NCBI RefSeq assembly: GCF_000003605.2
Contig: NW_003119427.1
Span: forward strand, 416,674 to 480,673
Origin: Saccoglossus kowalevskii
Taxonomy: Eukaryota > Hemichordata > Enteropneusta > Harrimaniidae
Reading direction: 5' to 3'
DNA length: 64,000 nt
The notes under the pieces were generated by a model, which had not been told where the DNA came from, did no database searches, and saw only the letters and a program-made list of their open reading frames with translations. This document shows positions 48,001 to 55,526 of the stretch, piece by piece (position 1 is the stretch's first letter; the number at the start of each line of letters is the position of its first letter). Made by a program: the position numbers and the translations under genes.

Positions 48001-50748
48001 ATACTAACCATCGTCACTTCTTAGTCATTGATGCAACCTAACCATCGTCTTTTGATAGTCATTGATGCATACTAACCATCGTCACTTCTTAGTCATTGAT
48101 GCATCCTAACCATCGTCACTTCTTAGTTATTGATGTATCCTAACCATCGTCCTTTCTTAGTTATTCATGCACACTAACCATCGTCACTTCTTAGTCATTG
48201 ATGCATCCCAACCATCGCCCTTTCTTAGTCATTGATGCACACTAACCATCGTTATTTCTTAGTCATTGATGCACCCTAACCATCGTCATTTCTTAGTCAT
48301 TGATGCATCCTAACCATCGTCCTTTCTTAGTTATTGATGCATCATAACCATCGTCACTTCTTAGTCATTGATGCACACTGACCATCGTTATTTCTTAGGC
48401 ATTGATGCATCCTAACCATCGTCACTTCTTAGTCATTGATGTATCCTAACCATCGTCACTTCTTAGTCATTGATGCATCCTTACCATATATCACCACACA
48501 CTTGTTTTGCTGCAAATAATCGCAGTGAAAATACTACCTTATTAGAGCTATTGACTTGACTGCCGTCAGTTGAATTACAAATATACACACACACACAAAA
48601 GCATACCCAGGATGCACTACTTGCAGTCTTTTGTGGCACAATACAGGATAAAAAGTACATTTTTTTTTTCAAATTTCAGACTATGTGCCACCAGCATACC
48701 CATCATACTCATCATCAAGTAAGTAGTTTATGTTAGGGATACCGTGACGGTTTCAATTGCAATTTTAAACTTCTAGATAATAAGTACATGGCAACTGTCG
48801 TACTATGGACTCGAATATGTGTTGGTCGCCCTTCAATGGGTATAGTTGATGTGATTGTATTTCTAGTTTTGAAATAAAATCACCTGCCAGGAATCGTGAA
48901 CAGTTTATCGTGTGCATTGCATTACGCGCCGAACCTGCATACATAAGTTAGTAACACTATCAGTGTGTCTTGTTATTTCCCACCATCTCTGTGACAGGGC
49001 TTTACAATTGCATCACGCTATTCTGTCGTAGGTTGTATTACAGTTAACATTTTCTGGCGCGATTAGTTACTGTAAAATGACTAATTTTCACTGGGTTTAA
49101 ATTTTGCTGATTTACCATTTAGGAATATTCAGTGGGTTTTATCATTTAGATAATGTGTTTTATGCTAAATTTTACACATTCACTGGATGTTTATTTAGCA
49201 CATTTTCCAGTCAGCGAAAAAAGCAAAATTAAAATAATTATCCCTTTTACAGTACATTGTACATGCTGGAGATGAGAAACAACTTTTTCTCGCAAAGCCA
49301 CCTGTTCACCTAAACCACGAGCATATTTAGCGCATATGACAAGAATATTCAAGAAGTATGATAACTTCAATCTAAATTGGCATGTTTCTATCAACCCGGA
49401 ACACAATTTGTATAAATAAACCAATACATTGAATATTTGTTATTCGTGTACAGATACGGGTGCTATTATATTTACTTGTATTCTACTGGTCATACTTATT
49501 ATTGGTATTCTTGCTGGAGTCTGGTATTATTACCGTAAGAAGGAAAACAAAGCTCTTGTTCCTGAATCTGTATCTAGAACATTCACCTCCATTAAAACGT
49601 AAGTATACAACTAATATTTTAGTAGCCGAGTCAGGGTCAAAATTGAAAATGTAATTCACCCCCCTGTTCTTTCGAAATTAAATAACTATCACCCATAAAT
49701 TCTTAAAACTTTATTTTTCTATTGAATATAGGGTGAAATCTGTATTTAATTATGGTTTCATTTATGGGAAAGCTACAACACGTCTTTCGAAACATACGTT
49801 TCACGAGTTTGAATATCATAATTATATAAAATTGTAGTTATAGAACAGGAACATTATGTCTTGTCTTTACGTTGAGCACAATCAGCCGACGCATATCTAA
49901 AAAAATATGGGTGAAGACAAGCGGAAATAAAAACAACATAGCCGACATTTGGCCATTTTGAACCACACCGCAAAGCAAATGCATGCATACGCGTGCATTA
50001 GTCTCCCATCGTGAGTGATAACAATATTAAGTTTGAATGAAATCGGTTCAGGCTTGCCCGAGAAACGGCTAATCACATGTTCAAATGTTAATTTTCCACG
50101 TAAATGGCTACCAGTCGGTTAAATGTTAAACGAAAGTAAAACTAATCGGCGTATACAAATCTAACACTACATAGTAATGCACCAATGGTGAGCAAAATCA
50201 GTCCAGGCATGTTTGAGAAATGATGTGGGACAGACGCACGGAACCTAAAACATGGGGCCTCGTTTCGGAATTTGTCCGACGGGAACTAACAAACAGAGCA
50301 CAATTTTATAACACACACATGCCCTTCCCCTCTTAACAGAGTGTCCTTCAAAAAAGATAAAGCACCCGCACATGTACCGATGGATAACCCAGGATACGAG
50401 GCATCAATTGAGGTAAGTACAAAGTATACAATTGTCTTTTTTAATGACGTAATAATATATTCTGTGACACTGGCAGTATCGTGATTAATGTTGTTATCCG
50501 ATATTTCTTTTAAACAACTATCACAGATGCCAGCAACGCCGAAAAGCACTCGTGACACAACAGTGTTGCATACAGTAAGTATTAATTCCATACAATTTGT
50601 GAAATAAATCTTTTCATTTTTCGTTACTAATTATACAAATGACAGTTCAGTGATATGCGTTTGCTTAGAAATCGTAATTACTATATATAGTTATTAAAAC
50701 GATTAATGGGCGATAACGGTAATATTTTCTCTATTACAGAGTGCTTAA
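20959..50748 (+). CDS. Gene B: nine-MAM, three-LDLa single-pass membrane protein, complete
   Basis: Exons: 20959-21001, 28179-28343, 31104-31259, 32331-32510, 32818-32952, 33171-33293, 33751-33984, 34096-34245, 34569-34717, 35460-35582, 35711-35909, 36062-36199, 37011-37136, 37575-37705, 37915-37999, 38877-39002, 39272-39516, 39616-39780, 39933-40173, 40282-40416, 41297-41680, 41780-41932, 42271-42524, 42661-42751, 42876-43016, 43194-43394, 45276-45428, 45878-46021, 46396-46524, 46645-46866, 48680-48718, 49454-49598, 50340-50412, 50527-50574 and 50740-50748. They sum to 5235 nt, exactly 1745 codons with TAA. Approximate residues: signal peptide 1-14; MAM1 15-181; MAM2 182-345; MAM3 346-516; LDLa1 517-552; MAM4 553-712; LDLa2 713-754; MAM5 755-915; LDLa3 930-971; MAM6 972-1144; MAM7 to 1310; MAM8 to 1475; MAM9 to 1640; membrane helix about 1656-1678. 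This resembles the MALRD1-like family. The ligand is unknown. Confidence 0.92.
23377..23993. mobile_element. hAT-like fold-back element with 8-bp target duplication
   Basis: CCCACTTA stands directly before and after the element (23369-23376 and 23994-24001), an 8-bp target duplication as made by hAT transposases. The ends carry inverted AGTGTGAA and CGTTCGGTTCGATT. The arms also contain several CGATTCGCGTT-like subrepeats in opposite orientation on the two sides. The 617-bp element has no coding capacity. Confidence 0.75.
26430..26725 (+). pseudogene. Coding fragment of the TIR transposon (runs into gap)
   Basis: The open frame from about 26430 reads [15 protein letters not shown] and onward to [10 protein letters not shown] before the Ns. 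An earlier frame ([19 protein letters not shown], about 26305-26360) precedes it but is out of phase, suggesting either an intron or decay. It is probably a protein carried by the surrounding element and not a host gene. Confidence 0.4.
26726..27485. other. Assembly gap (760 N)
   Basis: The run of N lies wholly inside the transposon at 25997-27822. Long inverted repeats like those flanking it commonly break assemblies. The true length is unknown. Confidence 1.
28179..32510 (+). CDS. Gene B MAM1 (exons 28179-28343, 31104-31259, 32331-32510)
   Basis: Exon 1 carries [15 protein letters not shown], with two cysteines more than the standard MAM start (CDFE..CGW). Exon 2 has GYYAYVRQ and [16 protein letters not shown]; exon 3 has [11 protein letters not shown] and [15 protein letters not shown]. 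The sGdqGdeW block is shortened here. Intron 1 of the domain (2.8 kb) contains the LINE, and intron 2 contains two small inverted-repeat elements. Confidence 0.88.
28745..28839. repeat. Nested hairpin
   Basis: TGGAACTATGTG (28745) pairs with CACATAGTTCCA (ending 28839), and inside it GAAGACGATTCA (28768) pairs with TGAATCGTCTTC (ending 28809). It lies just 5' of the LINE remnant. Confidence 0.8.
28865..30480 (+). mobile_element. CR1/L2-type LINE, 5'-truncated and decayed
   Basis: It encodes part of a reverse transcriptase: [44 protein letters not shown], the catalytic YADDTQIYL, and the C-terminal [20 protein letters not shown] typical of CR1/L2 clades. The 5' half (endonuclease) is missing. 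A Trp codon has become TGA at 29420, splitting the frame. About 35-40 residues are deleted between MKCALIK and QHLENYSL, and the frame is lost after 30289. The 3' tail contains AGCGCCTTTGA, common at L2/CR1 ends. It sits in intron 28344-31103 of gene B, in the same orientation. Confidence 0.9.
31514..31724. mobile_element. TACTGTAAAA small inverted-repeat element, copy 1
   Basis: Ends TACTGTAAAATGAC and CCCTTTACAGTA are inverted, and TA at both edges suggests a mariner-type target. It shares its interior (CACTGGGTTTAAATT, CAGTCAGCGAAA) with 49068-49254. Gene B intron 31260-32330. Confidence 0.75.
31912..32306. mobile_element. 395-bp inverted-repeat element with GTTTGAT target duplication
   Basis: CAGAGGTACATTACTTGGGG at the left is mirrored exactly at the right. 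GTTTGAT flanks both sides (31905-31911 and 32307-32313). CAGAGG ends and a 7-8-bp duplication fit a hAT-type non-autonomous element. It ends only 24 bp before exon 32331 of gene B. Confidence 0.85.
32818..33984 (+). CDS. Gene B MAM2 (exons 32818-32952, 33171-33293, 33751-33984)
   Basis: Exon 1 has [16 protein letters not shown], exon 2 [11 protein letters not shown] and ITFWYHIEG, and exon 3 [20 protein letters not shown] and [15 protein letters not shown]. Its donor is GTCAGT. An upstream GT (CCAG|GTGC) was rejected because it would remove the domain's last cysteine. This domain is among the more diverged MAMs of the protein. Confidence 0.87.
33344..33547. mobile_element. GCCGAGATCTCGTT inverted-repeat element, copy 2
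   Basis: GCCGAGATCTCGTT at the left and AACGAGATCTCGGC at the right are exact inverted repeats. It is related to 1464-1633 through the ends and the CCACGAGACT interior. It lies in gene B intron 33294-33750. Confidence 0.75.
34096..35909 (+). CDS. Gene B MAM3 and LDLa1 (exons 34096-34245, 34569-34717, 35460-35582, 35711-35909)
   Basis: The domain opens [16 protein letters not shown], continues GWYMYLES and [11 protein letters not shown], then [13 protein letters not shown] and [15 protein letters not shown]. The last exon also encodes LDLa1: [21 protein letters not shown]. LDLa1 has only four cysteines. The positions of the first and third are missing, while the calcium-binding acidic residues are kept. 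The domain is split by a phase-0 intron after GHIR, unlike most of its neighbours. Confidence 0.88.
36062..37999 (+). CDS. Gene B MAM4 (exons 36062-36199, 37011-37136, 37575-37705, 37915-37999)
   Basis: Exon 1 has [18 protein letters not shown]; exon 2 [12 protein letters not shown] and FGYHMYGD; exon 3 LELWFVQN and [13 protein letters not shown]; exon 4 [15 protein letters not shown]. The last three exons match the first three visible exons of gene A (126/131/85 nt against 126/134/85), which fixes where gene A begins relative to its full length. Confidence 0.91.
38877..39002 (+). CDS. Gene B LDLa2 exon
   Basis: A phase-1 cassette exon encoding a complete six-cysteine LDLa module: FTCDNGACV and [19 protein letters not shown]. 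The acceptor is TTAAAAG and lacks a strong pyrimidine run, but the frame, phase and homology to 2299-2418 in gene A support it. Confidence 0.9.
39272..40173 (+). CDS. Gene B MAM5 and LDLa3 (exons 39272-39516, 39616-39780, 39933-40173)
   Basis: Exon 1 has [15 protein letters not shown] running into [11 protein letters not shown]; exon 2 [15 protein letters not shown]; exon 3 [14 protein letters not shown], a [12 protein letters not shown] linker and LDLa3 with [16 protein letters not shown]. In LDLa3 the acidic residue before the fifth cysteine is Gln, so one calcium ligand is lost. The donor of exon 1 is GTGCGT. Confidence 0.91.
40282..41680 (+). CDS. Gene B MAM6 (exons 40282-40416, 41297-41680)
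   Basis: Exon 1 has [18 protein letters not shown] and exon 2 [34 protein letters not shown] and [12 protein letters not shown]. The exon 1 donor is GTCAGT. The 384-nt second exon equals the sum of the two gene C exons (266 + 118), so the intron seen in C sits exactly inside it. Intron 40417-41296 holds a 142-bp inverted-repeat element (40888-41029). Confidence 0.93.
40888..41029. mobile_element. 142-bp inverted-repeat element, GGTCGTCGCG family, copy 2
   Basis: TTTAAAGGGC with TGGTCGTTGCGC is mirrored by GCGTGGCGACGACCGCCGCCCTTTAA. It is the sister copy of 11975-12108. It lies in gene B intron 40417-41296. Confidence 0.7.
41780..42751 (+). CDS. Gene B MAM7 (exons 41780-41932, 42271-42524, 42661-42751)
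   Basis: Motifs in order are [50 protein letters not shown] and [15 protein letters not shown]. Phases and lengths follow gene A. The first donor is GTTAGG and the second is GTCAGG, both weak but matched by homologous sites. Confidence 0.92.
42876..45428 (+). CDS. Gene B MAM8 (exons 42876-43016, 43194-43394, 45276-45428)
   Basis: Motifs are [59 protein letters not shown] and [14 protein letters not shown]. The 1.9-kb intron 43395-45275 is mostly a 34-bp minisatellite, whereas the matching intron in gene A is 458 bp and has none. Confidence 0.93.
43497..45045. repeat. 34-bp minisatellite array 1 (about 45 copies)
   Basis: The repeat unit is about 34 bp with core ACTTCTTAGTCATTGAT followed by a variable CAACTCAACCACCAAT-like half. 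Copies vary by point changes, and a few carry an inserted TTAC. The array fills most of intron 43395-45275 of gene B. Confidence 0.95.
45878..46866 (+). CDS. Gene B MAM9 (exons 45878-46021, 46396-46524, 46645-46866)
   Basis: Motifs are [55 protein letters not shown] and [16 protein letters not shown]. The last exon ends in G|GCAAGT, a GC donor, where genes A and C have a normal GT at the same place. Confidence 0.93.
46867..46872 (+). other. GC donor site of a GC-AG intron
   Basis: The exon ends GATG and the intron begins GCAAGT. The otherwise perfect AG|GCAAGT-type context fits the known minor class of U2 introns with GC donors. Homologous introns start GTATGT in gene A (13795) and GTAGGT context in gene C. 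Confidence 0.88.
47560..48486. repeat. 34-bp minisatellite array 2 (about 27 copies)
   Basis: The unit CACTTCTTAGTCATTGATGC plus ATCCTAACCATCGT has the same length and core as array 1 but a different consensus in the other half. It occupies the middle of intron 46867-48679 of gene B, the intron with the GC donor. Confidence 0.95.
48680..50748 (+). CDS. Gene B linker, transmembrane helix and cytoplasmic tail
   Basis: Exons 48680-48718 (linker [13 protein letters not shown]), 49454-49598 (helix [20 protein letters not shown], then [10 protein letters not shown]), 50340-50412 (SFKKDK... with MDNPGYE), 50527-50574 ([10 protein letters not shown]) and 50740-50748 (Ser, Ala, TAA). The layout is exon-for-exon the same as gene A, including the 145-nt helix exon and the tiny last exon. 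NPGY and the RDTTVL motif are the two conserved tail signals. Confidence 0.92.
49068..49254. mobile_element. TACTGTAAAA small inverted-repeat element, copy 2
   Basis: Same ends and interior as 31514-31724, with a short internal deletion. It lies in gene B intron 48719-49453, between the linker and transmembrane exons. Confidence 0.75.
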
Positions 50749-53700
50749 AATACCTGATCTTCCTGTGATATGGTACTCACAACTTCAGCGCAAACAAATG
50801 GCAAAAAACAACTATAAACAACCACATAATGTATTTTTATTCGAATGTTCACATTCAGTATACAACCGCTTGCCACAAAAGAATTCGTGACCAATCGCGG
50901 CCAGCGCCTAATGATCAAGAATTATCGTTATAACTTATCACTTAACATACTTTTTCATCCTTTTGAGTGTTTATGATTTTATCAATGTAAACGCGAATAC
51001 GCCACCGTTGTCCCTTTTGACATAAACAAATAGTGGTTACATTTACATGGATGCATTAGCCAAGCAATAAAAGACGTGACAATTGACAGCCACCAAACAT
51101 AAACCACGAATATTCGATATTACATATCACGAGACACCCGTTAACCCTTTTGACCGTTTTGATGTTCGCATCACATAGATACGAGCGGCGATATTTCTTC
51201 TAACAGGGTTTGATCATTACATTTACGGGGTAGATTTGTGTCAATTGATGCAGGGACAATTTCAAATATTTTTTTTAAAAAATGGCACAAATTTCATCCT
51301 GAAAAATTCCAGCTGAAAACTGAAGAACAAAGTAATATACTTGTTTTTACCATCTTGCCGCCCAACATTTCTGTTGGTGAAACCCATATTTTTTTATAAG
51401 GTCTGTGTCCCCCACAATGACTCGGCCAGACAAATTGTGTGGTTTTAAAATTTACCTAACCTCCAAAATTTACTTGTAGCCCTATCACGGGTTATTCTCA
51501 CATTTTTACAACGTATGGTGCCGTTTTTTGTGATAAACTGTCCAATTCCGCATCTCGCCGTGGAGAAACCATATGCGTTCGAAAAGACGCTTAAATCTCC
51601 GGGGCTCAGCCAAAATTCTGGGACATAAAATATGCCATGCTTAGAATAGGAGCAAAATCAGAGGATGTCTTTGATTGTCGGGTCGATACAGATAATTCAA
51701 ACTTATTTGAAAGAGCAATTAAAATATATGGTGAAATGTCCCCGGGTTGCGCTTGGTGCGTCGAGGGCGTGTAAACCATGTTGAAATGATCGGAGACTCA
51801 GAGGGGTCAAAGGGTGTATATGTAACATTGATCATAATGACAACTACTTGGATATGATTACTCACCCACAGATCCGTATAGACGATGGACTTCATGTTCA
51901 ACAGATACACACTGATTATTTGCAATATTATAATTAGAATTAATACAGAAGGAGTACATGGGCGCGTATTGTTATTTCTTTTACTGATGTTCAACGCGCT
52001 CAAATCACGTGAAGGGTGCGTTAGGCGATATTTAGTCTTAATTATTCTCGATCCCCACATGATGGCGGCCGCGATTGGCTATGAATTCAACAGACAGATT
52101 CGAGACTGGTATCATTCTTCTCTAGTCTTGAAATCTAGTCTAGAAATTTACATCACATTTACCCGAGGTAAATACAACATCATGTGATATTCGATCGAAC
52201 AGACACATTGACACAAATAGCAGAACTTGTAATTAATACGTTTTATTAACATAATAAAAAAGTTAATTTTACTCAATTTACATTTTCAGTACGTAGTAAT
52301 AGTAACATTATGTATTATCAAAACTGATATGGCATATTTACAGTGCAAGATTGCTCAAACAAAATAAGAAAAAATCAATAAAATGTACTTTAGATGATAT
52401 ATATAAAATGGTCTGGGACGTGGTACGGTTTAACACCGTTATTTGATATGTTGGGGTTTGGTATTCATTGTACTTTATCAAATACGAATATCGTAAATAA
52501 TACATTTCTTTACATGCAAAAATACAAACCATTTTCTACGTATTTTAAAAAAGTTTATCTGAATTAAATTATGAATGTAATTAAAAATTTCACAATTGAC
52601 TGGTTTTTTTTCGCAACTACCAAGTATAGTATAGCACTTGTGTGGTGATATTTTAATATTCAGTCAGACTTGGCTTCGTGAATATAGTGGATACAAACAT
52701 CAGAATACATTCACAAATACATTTGCATACTTAGATGTAATTTCGTAAAACGACACGATGGCGGGAAATATTATTTACAAGCGTCGGAAAAACAATAATT
52801 ACGCGACTTAGGATAGTTTAAAGTACCTGGAACAGACGGAATATCATTACAAAATTAAAGAATTTGATGTTTGTTCCGAGTGATCAGAAACCTACATTTA
52901 CGTACTCATTTTGAACCTGCTTCATCATTTGCATATTTGACTGTTCAATGGGTTTCTGAAAATCTGTCGTGTTATTATAGAATTCAGGCTAGTTGTCGCA
53001 GTACTCTTTTTCAAACATTCCCATAATGCGATAAAGACAACATGACTTGCGGTGTACGTACCATGTGTCAAACATTCATACTAATCAGTTTGAAAATGTA
53101 AAAAAAAGAATACTTGCTTAAGGTAGATGCCTACTCATGATTTCAAAAACCCAGAATTTATTCATTTTTTTAATATATTTACTTCCGGGTAATATAAGAA
53201 TATTAACTTTGAAAAAAATGTGGGTCACCAGGTTAATTTACGAGAAAATCATGGTTGTATTTTAGTGGATAGCGTCCATTTTGGCAGTATTATAGTGCTT
53301 TTACTATAGGTTCCCATGGCAGAGATATTATGCCATCTCTCAAATTGTAGGCTGGTGACATGCTGCAAAAATAATATATTGTTAATAATGGCCTTCGTTT
53401 TGTTTTCCAGAATTTTTTCAAAAATCTGGGTTTTAAAAAGTGTTGAAAAATGCAATTTTTGTTTAAAATTGCGCTCTATGGAATTGTTCTAAAAATAGCT
53501 ATTTTTGAAAAAGATTAGGACAAGTTTCTCAAAATACGTCACTGTAACACACAATAGAATGCTATTTTATGGTGCCATGGGACAATAGCTCCATGATTTT
53601 ACATAATAAACCAATGAACATTGTCATGTGATTTATGAACAAATTTCTCAAAAAATATGAGTAGGCTTCTACCTTAAGTTGGAGAAATAGCATCATCCAA

Positions 53701-54640
53701 ACTCATTTTATGTGTTTTGTGGTTCACAAAATCAGATAATATGCATTCAATTAAATGTAGAAAAATTGTCGGCGATATTATGTCGATCAACGCTTTGGTT
53801 GATTGAGAGATTCAGTAGCAAAATTCTCGAAACAGATAAAACCAACTATTAATTTATGTAACACTTTGTCAAATATAATGTTCAGTTATCATTATTTAAT
53901 ACATTTATGTTTTATTCATGAGAAGATTCACTGTTATAACCTCGATAGGTCGTCACTGATATACAATTACACTGTACTTCACTGAAATATTAAGAAATCA
54001 CGGGATCCAGACCGTTCAGAAAAAGAGGTGTGGTTTTATTTTAGAGAAAAAAAATAGTCAAACAATATAAATTCCCCAATAACCTCGGTAACAACGATAA
54101 AGGTATATATAATAAATAGGCTTGTATATCTTGGCTGCCCGGAAGTGACGTTATTAGCACCTAAACATGCCATCAAAGAACTAGATCTTTATGTCATCAT
54201 TCTGTGAAAAGAGGTACATATATATTTATACATGGCAATAAATTGTATCACATAATTTGTATATGAACGCTATGAAGCCGTTTAACCTATACCAAGTATT
54301 ATGCCAGCAATGATACCGTGGGATGTCAAAGTATTTTTTGTCTTTAATTGTTGAATCGCAAAGCATATGTCATAGGTAGGCATCTAGAACGTCAAGTGAT
54401 ATTATAAATTAAACTTAAATGAGTAATTGGGTTAATTTTAAATGATGTTTGAAATATCTAAATATTATTTACCACTGATAGTTGCAGTAACTTTTTTAAT
54501 GTTGTTCGAAGGTTGATTAACACTAGTTTACCATAACGTCACAACGAGCAATTAGTTTCAAGTATATTCGTGACCAAGCAGTTACAAAACGCCATTATTT
54601 CAATTGCAACCGAATTATTATTATAATTATAATTATTAAC
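50749..54640. other. Convergent intergenic region B-C
   Basis: It should contain the 3' UTRs of B (+) and C (-). AATAAA near 51066 is a possible poly(A) signal for B. A TTAA-flanked element is at 53121-53673. The rest (50749-53116 and 53678-54640) is AT-rich; the short open frames around 51719-52187 show no domain or splice context. Confidence 0.5.
53121..53673. mobile_element. 553-bp element flanked by TTAA
   Basis: GGTAGATGCCTACTCAT at the left is mirrored by ATGAGTAGGCTTCTACC at the right, with TTAA directly outside both ends (53117-53120 and 53674-53677). TTAA duplication is the mark of piggyBac-type insertion. No coding capacity. A diverged relative lies in gene A (3556-4010). Confidence 0.82.
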
Positions 54641-54655
54641 CTAGTTTTTTCGTGA
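54641..54655 (-). CDS. Candidate last exon of gene C (SRKN, stop)
   Basis: The preceding exon ends in phase 0. On the reverse strand a usable acceptor (TTCTGTTCTAG) is followed by TCA CGA AAA AAC TAG. Genes A and B also end with a tiny exon (KGSSA and SA), so a four-residue ending is plausible. An alternative acceptor at 54743 would give a 28-residue ending. Only cDNA could choose between them. Confidence 0.35.
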   Translation of the reverse strand, partial: SRKN

Positions 54656-54957
54656 CTAGAACAGAATCCATACACAAATGATATTGAAGCGTGACTGGTT
54701 AGTTAACCCTACATCCATTTTGCCACATATCAGTGACCAATGCTGTAAACGTACAATCCAAGTCATATACAAGAGAAAATATTAATTTCTTAATTATCGA
54801 AATGAAAGCAATTGGAATGAAAAAAAAATATATATAAATATCACGAATGGAATCAGCATTAGCATGTCAGGTGAGTGGCCGTTTATAATGGAAACAACAT
54901 TATAAGGCTAAATATATCGAATGCAATAAATGTTTAACACACTATGATGAAACGTAC

Positions 54958-55526
54958 CGAGAACAAAACCGTTGTATCTCTGTCCGTTGACATCTGGAAG
55001 ATAATTATGTATACGTTATGATGGAAAAATATTTTTGGGGGAGGGGCGAAGGTATGTATCATTGATCTAAAATGTTCATTCGAATAAAAAATATACTCAC
55101 CCCAGCATTCGATTTACCAAAGCTGAAATGGAATAAAAAAAAAGTCTTAAAAACGTCTTAAAACAGTAAAAGTTTGCACGAATCGTCACATTAATTTAAA
55201 AAAACAACAATAGTAATTCATACCTGATATTTTGAATAAATGACGGAATGACAGATTTTTGTTCTCGTCTTCTATAATAATACCACAAACCACAAAACAC
55301 TGTTATCACCACGGCCACCAAAATGATGCTGGCAAACACGATAGCTCCGACACCTAAAACGAAATGACAATAGTTAGGGTGCGTTTCTTTGAATGGTAGA
55401 TACATAAATTCACGACATCTTCGAAGTATCATATGTATCGCAAATTATATTCGGTTGGTAGGTACTTACTGCTGGAATCATTGTCCTGCTCTTGTGGGGG
55501 ATCTGGATAGACTGGCGACACGTAGT
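54958..55526 (-). CDS. Gene C linker, transmembrane helix and cytoplasmic tail
   Basis: Exons 55526-55470 (linker [19 protein letters not shown], 57 nt against 39 in A and B), 55353-55224 (helix [20 protein letters not shown], then [10 protein letters not shown]), 55122-55101 (SFGKSNAG, 22 nt) and 54993-54958 ([12 protein letters not shown]). The 22-nt exon replaces the 73-82-nt tail exon of A and B and has no NPGY. The RDTTVL motif is kept. Confidence 0.86.

Noticed and set aside
51719-52187. Two overlapping frames of 100-113 codons on opposite strands
   Set aside because: There is no recognisable domain, no splice partners, and the composition is like the surrounding AT-rich intergenic DNA.
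54656-54742. Alternative 28-residue last exon for gene C
   Set aside because: The acceptor is usable, but the ending is much longer than the two- and five-residue endings of B and A. It is kept only as an alternative.
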